Notes under the pieces: generated by a model
Told to the model about the DNA's origin: nothing
The model's input: only the letters and a program-made list of their open reading frames with translations
Databases searched by the model: none
Source of the DNA: Lolium rigidum
Taxonomy: Eukaryota > Streptophyta > Magnoliopsida > Poales > Poaceae
Assembly: GCF_022539505.1 (NCBI RefSeq)
Contig: NC_061510.1
Span: forward strand, 100,890,292 to 100,954,291
Length of the DNA stretch: 64,000 bases
Direction: 5' to 3'
Translations under genes and position numbers: made by a program
In this document: in pieces, positions 1-10,288 of the stretch
Numbering within the stretch: position 1 is the first letter of the stretch
Layout of the letters: the number at the start of each line of letters is the position of its first letter

Positions 1-327
1 ATTGAGGAGAGAAATGTGAAAGCCATAAGTGCCAGGAAGGAGCCGTGGGTATTAGCTAAACAGGTGGCACAATGTTTCTATATAACCGACCCACAGGCGC
101 CAAGCCGCGTAGTCATGAGAAGAGGAAAACGAAGTATTGTTGGGGTGGATGGTGTCGTTGATGAAGAGGATTATGACCAATTCGATGACCCAGATACAGA
201 TGAAGATGGCGAAGATACCCAAGACTCCGAACCTACTAGAAGGGATCGAACTACATTGTCCGTCACGCATCCCTTCAAGAGACGCAGATCACTCCGAGGG
301 GCTAACGTATACCGGGAAGAAAATTAA
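1..327 (+). CDS. CACTA transposase (TNP2-like), C-terminal end
   Basis: The reading frame is open from base 1 and ends at TAA 325-327, giving the last 108 residues of a protein that starts outside the window. Visible signatures are EPWVLA followed by QCFYITDP, then a VVMRRGKRSIVG block and a strongly acidic D/E tail. This is the usual order at the C-terminus of plant En/Spm (TNP2) transposases, just after the catalytic region. The protein would cut and join element ends through TIR and subterminal repeats. No frame disruption is seen in this part, but the catalytic core is not visible, so activity cannot be judged. Confidence 0.85.
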   Translation: MEERNVKAISARKEPWVLAKQVAQCFYITDPQAPSRVVMRRGKRSIVGVDGVVDEEDYDQFDDPDTDEDGEDTQDSEPTRRDRTTLSVTHPFKRRRSLRGANVYREEN

Positions 328-1935
328 GACTAGTGTCGAGAAGTTTGTTGGAGATGATGAAACCGAAACCTAATTTAGATTTTTTAGGCAAGTCTGTTTT
401 GAATTTTCCTATATTTTTCATAGTTTTCTTAGTTGTTTATTTGTAAAGAGTAAAAAAAAGACTAGAATTGCCCGCCATAGCAAGACTTGGCAAAATAAAC
501 TCGCGGGACTTGGAAAAATTTTAGCGCTAAAGTTTGGCCTAGAATTGGTTTTCCCACCAAATCGTATGCACACTAAAACTACCTCGGCCGCATCGTGGGG
601 AAAAGAGAATAGATCGATCTCTGGACTCAGTGCTGTCCTGTGCCGTCGGCGGCGGCGTTCATTGAGATAACGGCGTCGCCTCTAGTTCCGTCAACGCCTC
701 AAAGGTATTCCCCTCCTGCCTCCTCCGCCTAGTACCTTTTCTTCGCCATTCCCTCCGGCCTCGCGCTCGATTCCCCCCATTCTGGTTCTTCTCTATCCCC
801 ATGTGTCGGGCGCTTAAGTATTACGAGGTGAGTAGTGCGTCGGAGATCGATTGGAGCCCCGGCGAGCCAAGCCGTCCACGCCATCGTCACTGCCTCGTCT
901 TCCTCGTCCTCCCCGTCATGCCACGCGAGCTGGGATGCTTGGAATCGCCACCGCCGAGCCCATCTTCCCCGACGCCGGTCGCTGACGCCACCGTCGATTC
1001 CGACCTCCCCAGCCGTCGCCGACCTTCCCGGCAGCACCAGGGCGAGCCGCCGGTTCTCCCACGCCCCTCCGCGCCCTCTCTCTCCCTCCGTCATCGCCGC
1101 CGCCACGCGCGCCTGCGAGCACCGCTGCCGAGTGTGGCCGTCGTTGCTGCTCCGGAGATGGCTGCGTGAGATACAAGATTACAGCAGCCGCGCGCCAAGG
1201 GAGGATGCTAGTCGATGGCGACGCCGTGCCGTTGAGCATCCCCGACGGCGCCGCTGGTTCGGCTGTGTCTGGCGGTTGCGGGAAATCCTACATCCCCTTC
1301 TTTGTATTCTTGACAGCGTTGTGCTACTAGGGACGAAAAGAGTAATCCTTAATTGATTTGGCTCCCTGATTGAGTTTATAGTCGTAACATGATTTGGCTC
1401 CCTGATTGACTTGGTGAGAGTATCAAAACTTGTACAGTATCCATTATGACTTGTGTGATCTGGTTTCCGAGTATAAATGTCACTTCGTGTTAACAAAGGC
1501 ATGCATTTAGTTGTGTCGGACCTTCATGTGTAGCTTTGCACCTGGTGTTCCTCAATTAGCAGTTTTTTGTTGCACTATCGTAACTAAGCATGGATTTTCC
1601 TGCAGATGAATCCTTCCGCAATGTCGGTGGTGAACCGAGGAGCTCCCATTGTAATAGAAATATCACGTGCTTTCCATTGATATCTGTTTATTTCTGTAGT
1701 TTCACTATTTTCTCCCATTGCTATCTGTGTATCTTTGTAGGTTTGATTGAAGAGGCATTGATCTGCAAGCTGATTTGGTCAAGGTGGTTTGACTTGGTGA
1801 TCGGTGTTCTAAACACCCAATTCCGTAGGTATGAACCTTCGGATCAATTTTCCGTGATCACATAGAGTATGAGAAATGAAATATTTAAGTTGTCAAGTGG
1901 CTCATCAATGAAATATTTTCAAACTTGTTTGTAGG
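328..1935 (+). other. CACTA inter-gene region with GC-rich leader and possible first exon of the second gene
   Basis: 328-560 is AT-rich spacer. 600-1300 is GC-rich, CT-skewed and resembles a grass 5' leader. At 801 an ATG opens a short frame that meets a canonical GTGAGT donor at 828, so 801-827 could be a small first exon of the downstream gene. Long overlapping frames on both strands in 729-1356 are GC-driven and look like shadows. Further possible acceptors (CAG/TAG) occur near 1605, 1740 and 1934. A short direct repeat, GATTTGGCTCCCTGATTGA, occurs twice near 1357-1410. I do not assign a product here. Confidence 0.4.
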
Positions 1936-2757
1936 AATGGAAGAGTCTTCGAAAGCTACGACTCATCAAGTGATGATTCAGATTTACCTCATGCTTCGGA
2001 AATGAAGAAGATACCGCACAAGAAACTACATCACAAGAACAGCCATCGAAGGAAAAAAAGGCCCGCAAGCCTAGGAAACCGAACATGTTGACTAATGATA
2101 CCTTCAAAATCACTAAAATTGATGAAAGAGGAGTTCCTGTCAGCCCTCTCAAGCATGCCAAGGGTTTTAGTATTGCTGTAGGCTGCATCGTTCGTGAAAC
2201 TGTGAAGATCACATGCACGAACATAAGGGGAAAGGATAAGGAGAACCTGAGAGGAATGCTCTTCAAGAGGCTCTTCAACCGGTATACCTTTGAAGATGAT
2301 GAAATGAAAAGACAGAGTTCAACATAGAGCACTCGGCATGATGACCAAAGCCTTGAATACATGGCGAAACACAGCGAACAATATTAAGGACAAAGATTTT
2401 GAGGATGTGATCAAGAAGAAATGGCCACAAATAGAAGAGGAGGATCTGGAAACAATTCCTTACAAGTCACTCGGATGATGATTTCAAGAAGAAGAGCTCT
2501 TGGGGAAAGAAAATGCGGGAGAAGAGCACATCTGGACCACAAACTGGGCACCCGTGGTTATTTAGGGAAGAAGCCAAAATGGGACAAGGAGGACGCAGCT
2601 GCAAGAGCAGGCTGGGAAAGAACCCCTTTCTCCTACATTGAGGCGAGGCCGAGGAAGGGATTTTGTGAGGGCCCGTGCATCTTATGACCCGGTGACGGGG
2701 AACCGGTCTTCAAATCCATTAAACTTGTGGATGTGCATGATAAGCTCATGGTAAGCT
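1936..2757 (+). pseudogene. CACTA second ORF, Ptta/En/Spm-like part, frameshifted
   Basis: This is the N-terminal section of the second CACTA gene. After an AG acceptor at 1933-1934 the frame reads an acidic/serine stretch, then changes frame near 2001. It continues with a KEKKARKPRKPN basic segment and a conserved block around residues TKIDERG...SPLKHAKGF...VGCIVRE (about 2100-2210). A second basic/aromatic block with HSDDDFKKK and KKMREKS follows in other frames (2330-2580). The exon ends near 2757 with ...DVHDKLM before a GTAAGC donor. This layout is that of the plant transposase Ptta/En/Spm family (TNPA-like DNA-binding proteins). At least two frame changes make this copy doubtful as a coding gene. 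Confidence 0.6.
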
Positions 2758-2837
2758 TTAAACCATATTTATTTGTAATTTATTTAATTTTTATGCATCA
2801 AATACTTGGAAACCAACTTAAATAAAACTTGATGCAG

Positions 2838-3293
2838 AAACCTCAAACTCAGAGCTCCCTAGACTCAGTTGATCGTGAGAGATGGGAGGATCCTCTTGGA
2901 AAGGCTCTTGGTGGGGTGGAACATCGAGGCCGTGTGAGAGGCGTGGGGAATGGGGCTCCTTGGAAGGTATTTTTGCTCGAAGATAAGGAGGTTGGCCGCC
3001 AAAGAAGGAAAGCCGGATCCACCGCCCGCTTGCAAGTTGAATTTGACAAACGGGTGGCGGCGGTTGCCGAGGAGGTTGCCGCGGAGACGGTGAGGCGTAT
3101 ATTGGCGGAACAAGGACATCAACCCATGCATCCAAACACAAATATTTTGACCCCTCGTGACGCACATACACGGTTAAATACCAATCTGTCGATCACTCAT
3201 GGTGCGCATCCTCAACCCAATATTTGTGGACGGATCGAGCAGCAACGCGTCTGTCTCACGCATCCCAATGGGGCCGCTGAATCCAATAGATGA
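2838..3293 (+). CDS. CACTA second ORF, middle exon (Ptta/En/Spm-like)
   Basis: The exon follows a GATGCAG acceptor at 2831-2837. It is open to 3293, although a GTATTT donor near 2970 is an alternative end. The protein shows WEDPLGKALGGVEHRGRVRGVG, a glycine/arginine motif typical of the second protein of plant En/Spm elements, then a helical segment rich in Glu/Arg/Ala (AAVAEEVAAETVRRIL). The upstream exon ends in ...VHDKLM, the usual partner of this segment. Function is inferred as DNA binding or complex formation at the subterminal repeats. Confidence 0.6.
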   Translation, partial: KPQTQSSLDSVDRERWEDPLGKALGGVEHRGRVRGVGNGAPWKVFLLEDKEVGRQRRKAGSTARLQVEFDKRVAAVAEEVAAETVRRILAEQGHQPMHPNTNILTPRDAHTRLNTNLSITHGAHPQPNICGRIEQQRVCLTHPNGAAESNR

Positions 3294-3391
3294 CATCACT
3301 TGTAAGTGTATAGATGTGAATAAAATTTGTTGACACCAACATTGTAATTCTTTGTAATCTAACATTCCTTGTTGCAACTTATGTCTCGCAG

Positions 3392-4452
3392 GACCTTACT
3401 CCCTGCCATCTTTTGGCACCCATGAAGGATGGGAAGATGGTGACGGTTGCACACGGGCGAGTGCATCCAATGACCAAGGAGAGCAAGCTGCACTGTGTGG
3501 ATTTACCACCAGACATGGCAAAGGTTGATGTGAACAAGGTGCTTGAGCCCTTCGTCGATTTGGATGTTGATGGCCGCCACCCCGAACCAGGTTGCAATAA
3601 ACTAGGACAATGCAAGGGGTATGTCATGAAGTGGCCAAAGGATGCGATAAAGTTGGTAGGGAAATCCACTCGCGCAACCTCACAGTACTTGAGCAAGGCA
3701 ACCACCCCAGCACATGAAGTAGGTATCTGCGCACCTCTAACATATGAGGACCTGGGTGGCGTTCAAGGCGAGGAGGATGCCATGGACCAAGACCAAGGGG
3801 TTGGGTCCAATTCATATGTGGCCCCCAAGCATGGTGCCACAAAAAAAAGGAACTCTCCTGATGAGGCGACATCTCCAGAACCACAACATGTAAGAAGTAA
3901 GAAGAAGAAAGACAAGACGGAGAAAAAGGAGCAAAGGTTGAGAAAATCATTGTCCTACGGATCAACGAACGCAAAAGGAGAGCGAGAAAGTGGTAAATGG
4001 CGGAAACATCATATCCGTGGTGAGCGCTTGGTTCCAGAGGATGAGTTCGAGAGCCTTTCTATCGATATGAAGGCCCTGCATGAGAATATTAGAAAGCTGG
4101 AACGGCATGAAGGTCAAGCCTCACATTACACGGCCAGGGTTCCAGAGGATTACCACCACTTCGTTACCAAATATCCAGCAGACAAGTTTTATCTGGAGTT
4201 TCCGGAGATCTTCAGAATATTCAACCTAGATTTGCTTGAGTCCTCTCTTGTCAGGCTATGGGCACTGTACCTAGTCAGAGAGACTAGACAGAATAAAGAA
4301 CTTGCCAATGTTGGAATTGCTGATCCTTATCACATGCACGACAACAACCTAAGCTCCGATGAAGGTTGTGAGATTATTTTGACAGAGTGCATCTTTCCTG
4401 CATTGCAAAAGAACAAGGACAAGAAATACATACTAGTGCCCTACAATCCAAC
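3392..4452 (+). CDS. CACTA second ORF, exon upstream of the Ulp1 domain
   Basis: An acceptor TCTCGCAG ends at 3391, and the frame is open from 3392 to a canonical GTAAGT donor at 4453. It encodes about 353 residues. The N-terminal third is a compact domain with VTVAHGRVHP and KLGQCKGYVMKWPKDAI. A lysine-rich linker with SKKKKDKTEKKEQRLRKS (nuclear-localisation-like) follows, then a domain with FVTKYPADKFYLEFPEIFRIFNL. In grass CACTA elements this arrangement precedes the C48 protease domain encoded by the following exons. The exon is intact, unlike the flanking parts. Confidence 0.65.
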
Positions 4453-5054
4453 GTAAGTCATGACATGTAATGGGTTCTCCTATACTTCTTAATGAGCTTT
4501 AGTACTTCTTTACCTACTGTTATTAGTAAAACAAGTCAGGCCATGATATTGAATCCGCCAAAACGCCTATTAAGACACACCAACTAACTTGATTTGGATG
4601 GAAATGTAGGCTTCTTGAGTACGGCTAGTGATATGCAATGTAGAGGGATGAAGTTGGGAAGCACCAACGCAGTGCGCTTCATTTTAGATTTTTTTTGAAT
4701 AGCCGGTCTCACAATATGTGCCCCCAAAGCATGGCGCCACAAAAAAAGGAACTCATAATTTTGTATCATGGACATCCGCGCTATCCGTACTTGCAGCATA
4801 TATATACAGTCTTGAAGAAAATTATGTTGGATTTTCAAATACTAAGTAAGTTCTAGTTGAGTGAAGATGGAAATTATAGGCATCAGATTAGCTTAGCATG
4901 ATCTCGAGAGTTGCATCAATTGATCATTCTCAAAGTAGCATAAACGCCTATAGTCATACACGAGTCTTAATTAAATCAAATTTCCTTCATTTTGATCTAG
5001 TTTGTGAATGTGCACTTGAACCGGGATGTTTATTATTGATGAAGGATTGATGAA
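4453..5054 (+). other. Intron of CACTA second ORF with a copied exon fragment
   Basis: Between the GTAAGT donor at 4453 and the protease exon near 5055 no frame is supported. 4697-4752 contains an about 42-bp near-copy of exon sequence 3815-3855 (both include ATGTG, CCCCC, AAGCATGG and GCCACAAAAAAA). This indicates a local duplication into the intron. Confidence 0.5.
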
Positions 5055-5601
5055 CTTGGGTTGTTCACATGTTTGCGCGAGGGTCACTGGGTTCCGATAA
5101 TTCTCATGGTGAAGGAATGCAAGGCTTTTTACTTGGATTCACTAAAAAACAAGGCGAAAAGGGATTACACCGTATTGAAACAGATTACGGATGATGCTCT
5201 CTTTGAACATAGTTTAAGAGGTGGAATTGTGCCAAGAAAAGGTAAAGGCCGTGTACACTTTAAGCATTATACGAGAGGTTAGTTGCACACAGCAACGGGA
5301 CGGCGTGTCATGTGGCTACCATCTCTGCTACCATATGGACATATTTGTGAGGGAGCAGAAGAATTTAAACAAAAGTGTTGACATTCAATTGTTCGGTACC
5401 CATTTGGAGTTCAATCCATTTGAAAGGAAGAAAGAGTTTACACGCATCCAAGAAATTTTCGCAAAAATCATCAACACAGAGGTCACCTCCAAATCTGGGC
5501 TTTTCTATGGTGGTGATGACTCGCCAGAGGTTCATGATTCACGCACAAAGGCGGCTGCAACCCAATTGAACAAGCATGCAGGATCCTTGGCTGAGGTATA
5601 G
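5055..5601 (+). CDS. Ulp1-type (C48) cysteine protease domain of the CACTA second ORF
   Basis: The frame starting near 5061 reads REGHWVPIILMVKE...YLDSLKNK, which supplies the catalytic His (HW) and Asp (LDS) of the Ulp1/SENP fold. After a short frame change near 5240-5280, perhaps a small intron at GGTAAAGG, it continues with CTQQRDGVSCGYHLC. This supplies the oxyanion Gln and the catalytic Cys in QRDGVSCG. The stop is at 5599-5601. All triad residues are present in order. Such domains are recurrent passengers in plant CACTA and MULE elements. Family knowledge suggests SUMO or ubiquitin-like processing, but no substrate can be read here. Confidence 0.75.
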
Positions 5602-6914
5602 GGCATTACTATTTGTTCATGACTCACATATCAGTATGCATGCTTGCTGGTGACCTTGTGGCACTCCCCTCATTTTACCTTCGAGCAATCCTGACTGACG
5701 ATCTGCAATCTTACAATGGCTCATTTATCTATTGACAAGTACATAGCGCTAGCTCATTGGTTGTCTGCACGCCTGCTTAAATTGCTCAAACTTAGTAGTG
5801 TCATTAAGGATCCTATTTAAATTTACCGGTTCAATTACTTGGACTGTAATATACCAACAAGTACAACTTCATGTAAGGGTGTAGTACTCGAAAGATTCAT
5901 TGCTTCGCTCGGATCTGTAGTTTAAAGTACCAAAATTCTTGCTCGTGCTTACTTACCACATGTTGCTCTCCGTTCCATGTTTATTCTTTCAAATCATGTG
6001 CTGTACGAGCCTATAAGCAATGTGTTATGTCACTTTGTTCTGCTTCATATGCTTCCGCGGTACCATTAAAGCAAATCTGGTCTATTATTGTTTTGCCTAG
6101 GAATGTCATTGTCCGAGACTATACCAATCTTTCATGCTACATTACTAAATCTGCTTGTGCTAATTCACCCTTTTTAATCGGGATATGCAATATGCGTAAG
6201 TCTAGGTTGTCTCTTTTCGGGCTGTTGTGAGCAGTCACATGGTTCAGATTGAGCTAAGGGCCAAAGCTCCATTTTTTTAGCTTAAACTTTTGCTGTGTTG
6301 ATAAACCATTTTTTTGGTCGGAAGGATGAAGGATTTTGTTTGGGTCGGTTGGATGGTTCGGCTCAATTTGGGTTGAACTTTCGTAATCATTTTGTATGTA
6401 GCAAATTAGCATCTCAGTTTTCTCTTATAGTATTGATACTTTTTGTTATCATACTTGGCAGCACCAGTTGTTCTATTACTAAAATGTTGTATTTTCTATC
6501 CCATGCAGATGACTGTTGAAAAGCTCAAGTTGGTTGGTGCCAGGCGTGAACTATGAAGTGAATTGATATGTTGTCTGGCTGCCGCTAAATGCCTGTTGGT
6601 CCGCTGCCTAATCAATGCCACTGTTTGTTTAGGATGTGCTTTTTCTAGGTAGCAGTCTGCAATCGACGAGTCATGGGTGGTAGAAGGTTTGACGTTTGAG
6701 AAGAATTGGATGATTTTAATTTTAGCCTTAGTTCTTTCGAAATGAAAGCAAATTTATTTTGGATTTGAAATGAAAGCAAATTTATTTTGGATATTGTTCT
6801 ATGGATGTTAATTCCACTTTGTAGTACATGTGATCGTATTTTGCTATCTATGAGTGTCTGATCATATTGTATTATCGATGTGCAAATGCAATATTTTTTT
6901 TATTCCTTAAATAT
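5602..6914 (+). other. CACTA 3' non-coding region
   Basis: AT-rich sequence after the protease stop with no supportable gene. It probably holds the 3' untranslated region and introns of the second gene. 6735-6788 contains a perfect tandem copy of a 26-27 bp unit beginning GAAATGAAAGCAAATTTATT. Confidence 0.5.
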
Positions 6915-7164
6915 TTACTAGTGACGGGCAAACTACCATGGTACCAAAGATTCCGTCGCTCGCTAAGATCATAGTGCGCTACCCATGACAATTAACTAGC
7001 GACGACCATTAATAAACGACTGTCACTAGTAAACAATTACCAGTGACGGGCACTTGCCCGTCACTAGTAACCTGTTACCAGTGACGAGTTACCAGTGACG
7101 GGCGCCTTGCCCGTCACTAATAGGCCTTTCGAGCCCGTCGCTGGTAAGCTATTCTGCAGTAGTG
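6915..7164 (+). repeat. CACTA 3' subterminal repeat array and TIR
   Basis: The motif GTGACGGGC and its complement GCCCGTCAC, with variants such as AGCGACGA, recur many times over 230 bp in both orientations. Examples lie at 6921, 7042, 7066, 7098 and 7112. The array ends in the TIR ...CTATTCTGCAGTAGTG at 7164. In En/Spm elements such arrays bind the second element protein and flank the transposase cleavage site. Confidence 0.85.
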
Positions 7165-7656
7165 GGAGATCTTGAAGAAAAAGACCGAGGAGATCGACAT
7201 CGAATACGTCCGTACGCTCGTTGCCTCAGCAATGAAGCAGCAGAGCAAGGCAAACACTTCGCGCAGGTTGGAATCCAACCCGGAGCATTGTGTCTCTACT
7301 GCGCAGAAGGACGCCTACGACAATCGCCATCTCGATGACGAATCGCGAACTGGATCCTCGGAACGCAGAAGGAAAACCAGAGAACACTCAAATCCAATCC
7401 CCATACCATCAAAGACACCTCCGTCAGATCCTAGAAAGGGAAAGGATGCGATGTACACTGGTAGGAACAAGTACCGGAATCCCTCTCCTCCACCCAACGG
7501 GTACCCGCGTACCCCACTCCCTCGCCGCCGTAGTCCAGTCGGAAACACCAGGCCGCATGGTCCAGGTGGAATCAACATCCGTGACAACGTGCAGCCCCCG
7601 AGACACAGAGAGCATACGCCGGAACCCCGCTGGAGCCGGAACAACGATCGAGAACC
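7165..7656 (+). pseudogene. Gypsy retrotransposon gag fragment (N-terminal region)
   Basis: From the CACTA end the sequence is open in the frame of 7172 and encodes a hydrophilic protein. It has a helical start (KKKTEEIDIEYVRTLVASAMKQQ) and a long Arg/Pro/Ser-rich disordered stretch with PLPRRRSPVG and PEPRWSRNND. This resembles the N-terminal part of gypsy Gag proteins before the capsid domain, but no capsid or zinc knuckle is present to confirm it. It is cut on the right by the LTR starting at 7657 and appears to have been the common target of both flanking elements. Confidence 0.5.
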
Positions 7657-9378
7657 TGATACGTCTCCGACGTATCGATAATTTCTTATGTTCCATGCCA
7701 CATTATTGATGATATCTACATGTTTTATGCACATTATATGTCATTATTATGCGTTTTCCGGAACTAACCTATTGACGAGATGCCGAAGGGCCGGTTCTCG
7801 TTTTCTGCTGTTTTTGGTTCCGAAATCCTAGTAAGGAAATATTCTCGGAATCGGACGAAATCAACGCCCGAGCATCTTAGGATTGCATGAAGCTTCCAGA
7901 ACACCCGAGAGCCGCCAGAGGAGGGCCCTGTGGGCCCCAGACGACAGGGTGGCGCGGCCCAGGCCTTGGCCGCGCCCCCCTAGTGTGTCACCGCCTCGTC
8001 GACCCTCCGACTCCGCCTCTTCGCCTATATAAAGGTCCCTGACCTAAAAACCTCGACACGTTCGACGAAACCAGAGAAAACCTTCCAGAGCCGCCGCCAT
8101 CGCGAAGCCAAGATCCGGGGACGGGAGTCTCCGTTCCGGCACGCCGCCGGGACGGGGAAGTGCCCCGGAAGGCTTCTCCATCGACACCACCGCCATCTTC
8201 ATCAACGCTGCTTGTCTCCCATGAGGAGGGAGTAGTTCTCCATCGAGGCTAAGGGCTGTACCGGTAGCTATGTGGTTCATCTCTCTCCTATGTACTTCAA
8301 TACAATAATCTCATGAGCTGCCTTACATGATTGAGATTCATATGATGATGCTTGTAATCTAGATGTCATTATGCTAGTCAAGTGGATTTTACTTATGTGA
8401 TCTCCAGGAGACTCCTTGTCCCACGTGTGTAAAGGTGACGAGTGTGTGCACCGTGTGGGTCTCTTAGGCTATATTTCACAGAATACTTATTCACTCGTTA
8501 TGAATGGCATAGTGAAGTGCTTATTTATATCCCTTTATGATTGCAATGTGTTTTGTATCACAATTTATCCGTGTGCTACTCTAGTGATTTTATTAAAGTA
8601 GTTTATTCCTCCCGCACGGTGTAATGGTGACGAGTGTGTGCATCGTGTAGTACTTGGCGTAGGCTATGATTGTGATCTCTTGTAGATTATGAAGTTAACT
8701 ATTGCTATGATGGTATTGATGTGATCTATGCCTCCTTTCGTAGTGTGAAGGTGACGAGTGTGCATGCTATGTTAGTACTTGGTTTGGTTATGTTGATCTG
8801 TCATGCACTCTAAGGTTATTTAAATATGAACATCGAATATTGTGGAGCTTGTTAACTCCGGCATTGAGGGTTCGTGTAATCCTACACGGTTAGTGGTGTT
8901 CATCATCCAACAAGAGAGTGTAGAGTCTAGCATCTATCTATTTATTACGTTATGTGATCAATGTTGAGAGTGTCCACTAGTGAAAGTATGATCCCTAGGC
9001 CTTGTTCCTAAATACTGTTACCGCTGCTTGTTTCTTGTTTCTACTGCATACTGTACTTCCTGCAATATTACCACCATCAACCACACGCCAGCAAGCACTT
9101 TTACGGCGCCGTTACTACTTGCTTATATTTATTCATACCACCTGTATTTCACTATCTCTTCGCCGAACTAGTGCACCTATTAGGTGTGTTGGGGACACAA
9201 GAGACTTCTTGCTTTGTGGTTGCAGGGTTGCATGAGAGGGATATCTTTGACCTCTTCCTCCCTGAGTTCGATAAACCTTGGGTGATCCACTTAAGGGAAA
9301 CTTGCTGCTGTTCTACAAACCTCTGCTCTTGGAGGCCCAACACACTGTCTACAAGAATAGAAGCACCCGTAGACATCA
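7657..9378 (+). repeat. 5' LTR of Sabrina-like element A (1722 bp)
   Basis: Begins TGATACGTCTCCGACGTATC and ends ...GTAGACATCA. It is nearly the same length as the two LTRs of the complete element B (1723 bp without its Helitron, and 1724 bp) and aligns with them throughout. The core promoter is probably CCTATATAAAGG near 8024. A downstream segment carries a repeated phrase GGTGACGAGTGTGTGCA near 8434, 8628 and 8750. Confidence 0.85.
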
Positions 9379-9387
9379 AGCACTTTT

Positions 9388-9405
9388 ACGGCGCCGTTGC
9401 CGGGG
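9388..9405 (+). promoter_or_regulatory. Degenerate tRNA-Asp primer binding site
   Basis: CGGCGCCGTTGCCGGGG lies 10 bp inside the 5' LTR. It matches the complement of plant tRNA-Asp 3' ends (TGGCGCCGTTGCCGGGG), except that the leading CTGG is altered to TACGG, so the CCA-pairing end is damaged. Confidence 0.7.
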
Positions 9406-9541
9406 AGGAAAGGTAAAAGGCACTCATACTCCGGTCCCAGGTAAAGTACTTTTCTGGCGCCGTTGTGTGTGTGCTCGAAGCTATTTCCTTTAGATCCTGC
9501 AATTGCATCTTTTTGTTTCTTGTTTACACTAGTTAGGCATA

Positions 9542-10288
9542 ATGGACAACAATGAGCTTCTTATTCTATTTCCTGATTTAAAACATGGATTGTTTGATGC
9601 GAAAATTAAAAAACCTATGGAATCTTATTTGCATGTTGGTAGTAATATTAGTATGAACGCTTTGAATACCATTGTTGCTAATGATATAGAAAGTTCTAAG
9701 CTTGGGGAAGCTGGTTCTGATGAGCATGATCTTTTTAGTCCCCCAAGCATTGAGGAGAAAATTTACTTTGATGATACTTTGCCTCCTATTTATGATGATT
9801 ATAATGATAGTAGTCTTTTAGTACCACCTGTTATGGAGGATAAATTTGATTATGATTACAATATGCCTCCTATATTTGATGATGAGAATAATAATGATAG
9901 CTACTTTGTTGAATTTGCTCCCACTATTACTAATAAAATTGATTATGCCTATGTGGAGAGTAATAATTTTATGCATGAGACTCATGATAAGAATGCTTTA
10001 TGTGATAGTTATATTGTTGAGTTTGCTCATGATGCTACTGAAAGTTATTATGAGAGAAGAAAATATGGTTGTAGAAGTTTTCATGTTACTAAAACACCTC
10101 TCTATGTGCTGAAATTTTTGAAGCTACACTTGTTCTATCTTCCTATGCTTGTTACTTTGCTCCTCATGAACTTGTTTATTTACAAGATTCCTATGCATAG
10201 GAAGCATGCTAGACTTAAATGTGTTTTGAACTTGCTTCTTGATGCCCTCTTTTGCTTCAACTACTCTTTCTTGCGAGTGCATCATTAA
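9542..10288 (+). CDS. Conserved internal protein of Sabrina-like element, unknown function
   Basis: An intact 248-residue ORF starting MDNNELLILFPD. The central region is very rich in Asp, Asn and Tyr with repeated PP(I/V)(Y/F/M)(D/E)D motifs. The C-terminal 70 residues are basic and hydrophobic with a possible membrane-associated helix (LFYLPMLVTLLLMNLFIY). No capsid, zinc knuckle, protease or polymerase motif is seen. It is the only substantial ORF in the internal region, and a frameshifted copy sits in element B. Conservation in both copies suggests past selection or recent shared descent. I do not assign a function. Confidence 0.6.
   Translation: MDNNELLILFPDLKHGLFDAKIKKPMESYLHVGSNISMNALNTIVANDIESSKLGEAGSDEHDLFSPPSIEEKIYFDDTLPPIYDDYNDSSLLVPPVMEDKFDYDYNMPPIFDDENNNDSYFVEFAPTITNKIDYAYVESNNFMHETHDKNALCDSYIVEFAHDATESYYERRKYGCRSFHVTKTPLYVLKFLKLHLFYLPMLVTLLLMNLFIYKIPMHRKHARLKCVLNLLLDALFCFNYSFLRVHH

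Larger units (their letters stand above)
1..7164 (+). mobile_element. CACTA (En/Spm-type) DNA transposon, 3' part
   Basis: The element enters from the left edge, so its 5' end is outside the window. It holds the C-terminus of a TNP2-type transposase (1-327), then a separate multi-exon second gene (about 0.8-5.6 kb), a long 3' non-coding stretch and a 3' terminus. The terminus ends in CTGCAGTAGTG at 7164, the reverse complement of a CACTACTGCAG inverted repeat. It is preceded by alternating GTGACGGGC and GCCCGTCAC subterminal repeats, the usual CACTA transposase binding array. The 3-bp target duplication would be GGA at 7165-7167 but cannot be checked without the 5' end. The order transposase, then second ORF with a protease, matches grass CACTA elements. 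Confidence 0.88.

Noticed and set aside
729..1356. Long overlapping ORFs on both strands in the GC-rich block
   Set aside because: They are Arg/Pro/Ser/Ala-rich, overlap in all frames and show no domain. High GC content explains the lack of stops. Only the short ATG-plus-donor at 801-827 was kept as a possible exon.
7290..7734. Alternative frames over the gypsy gag fragment
   Set aside because: They run across the LTR start at 7657 and duplicate the coding region in other frames.
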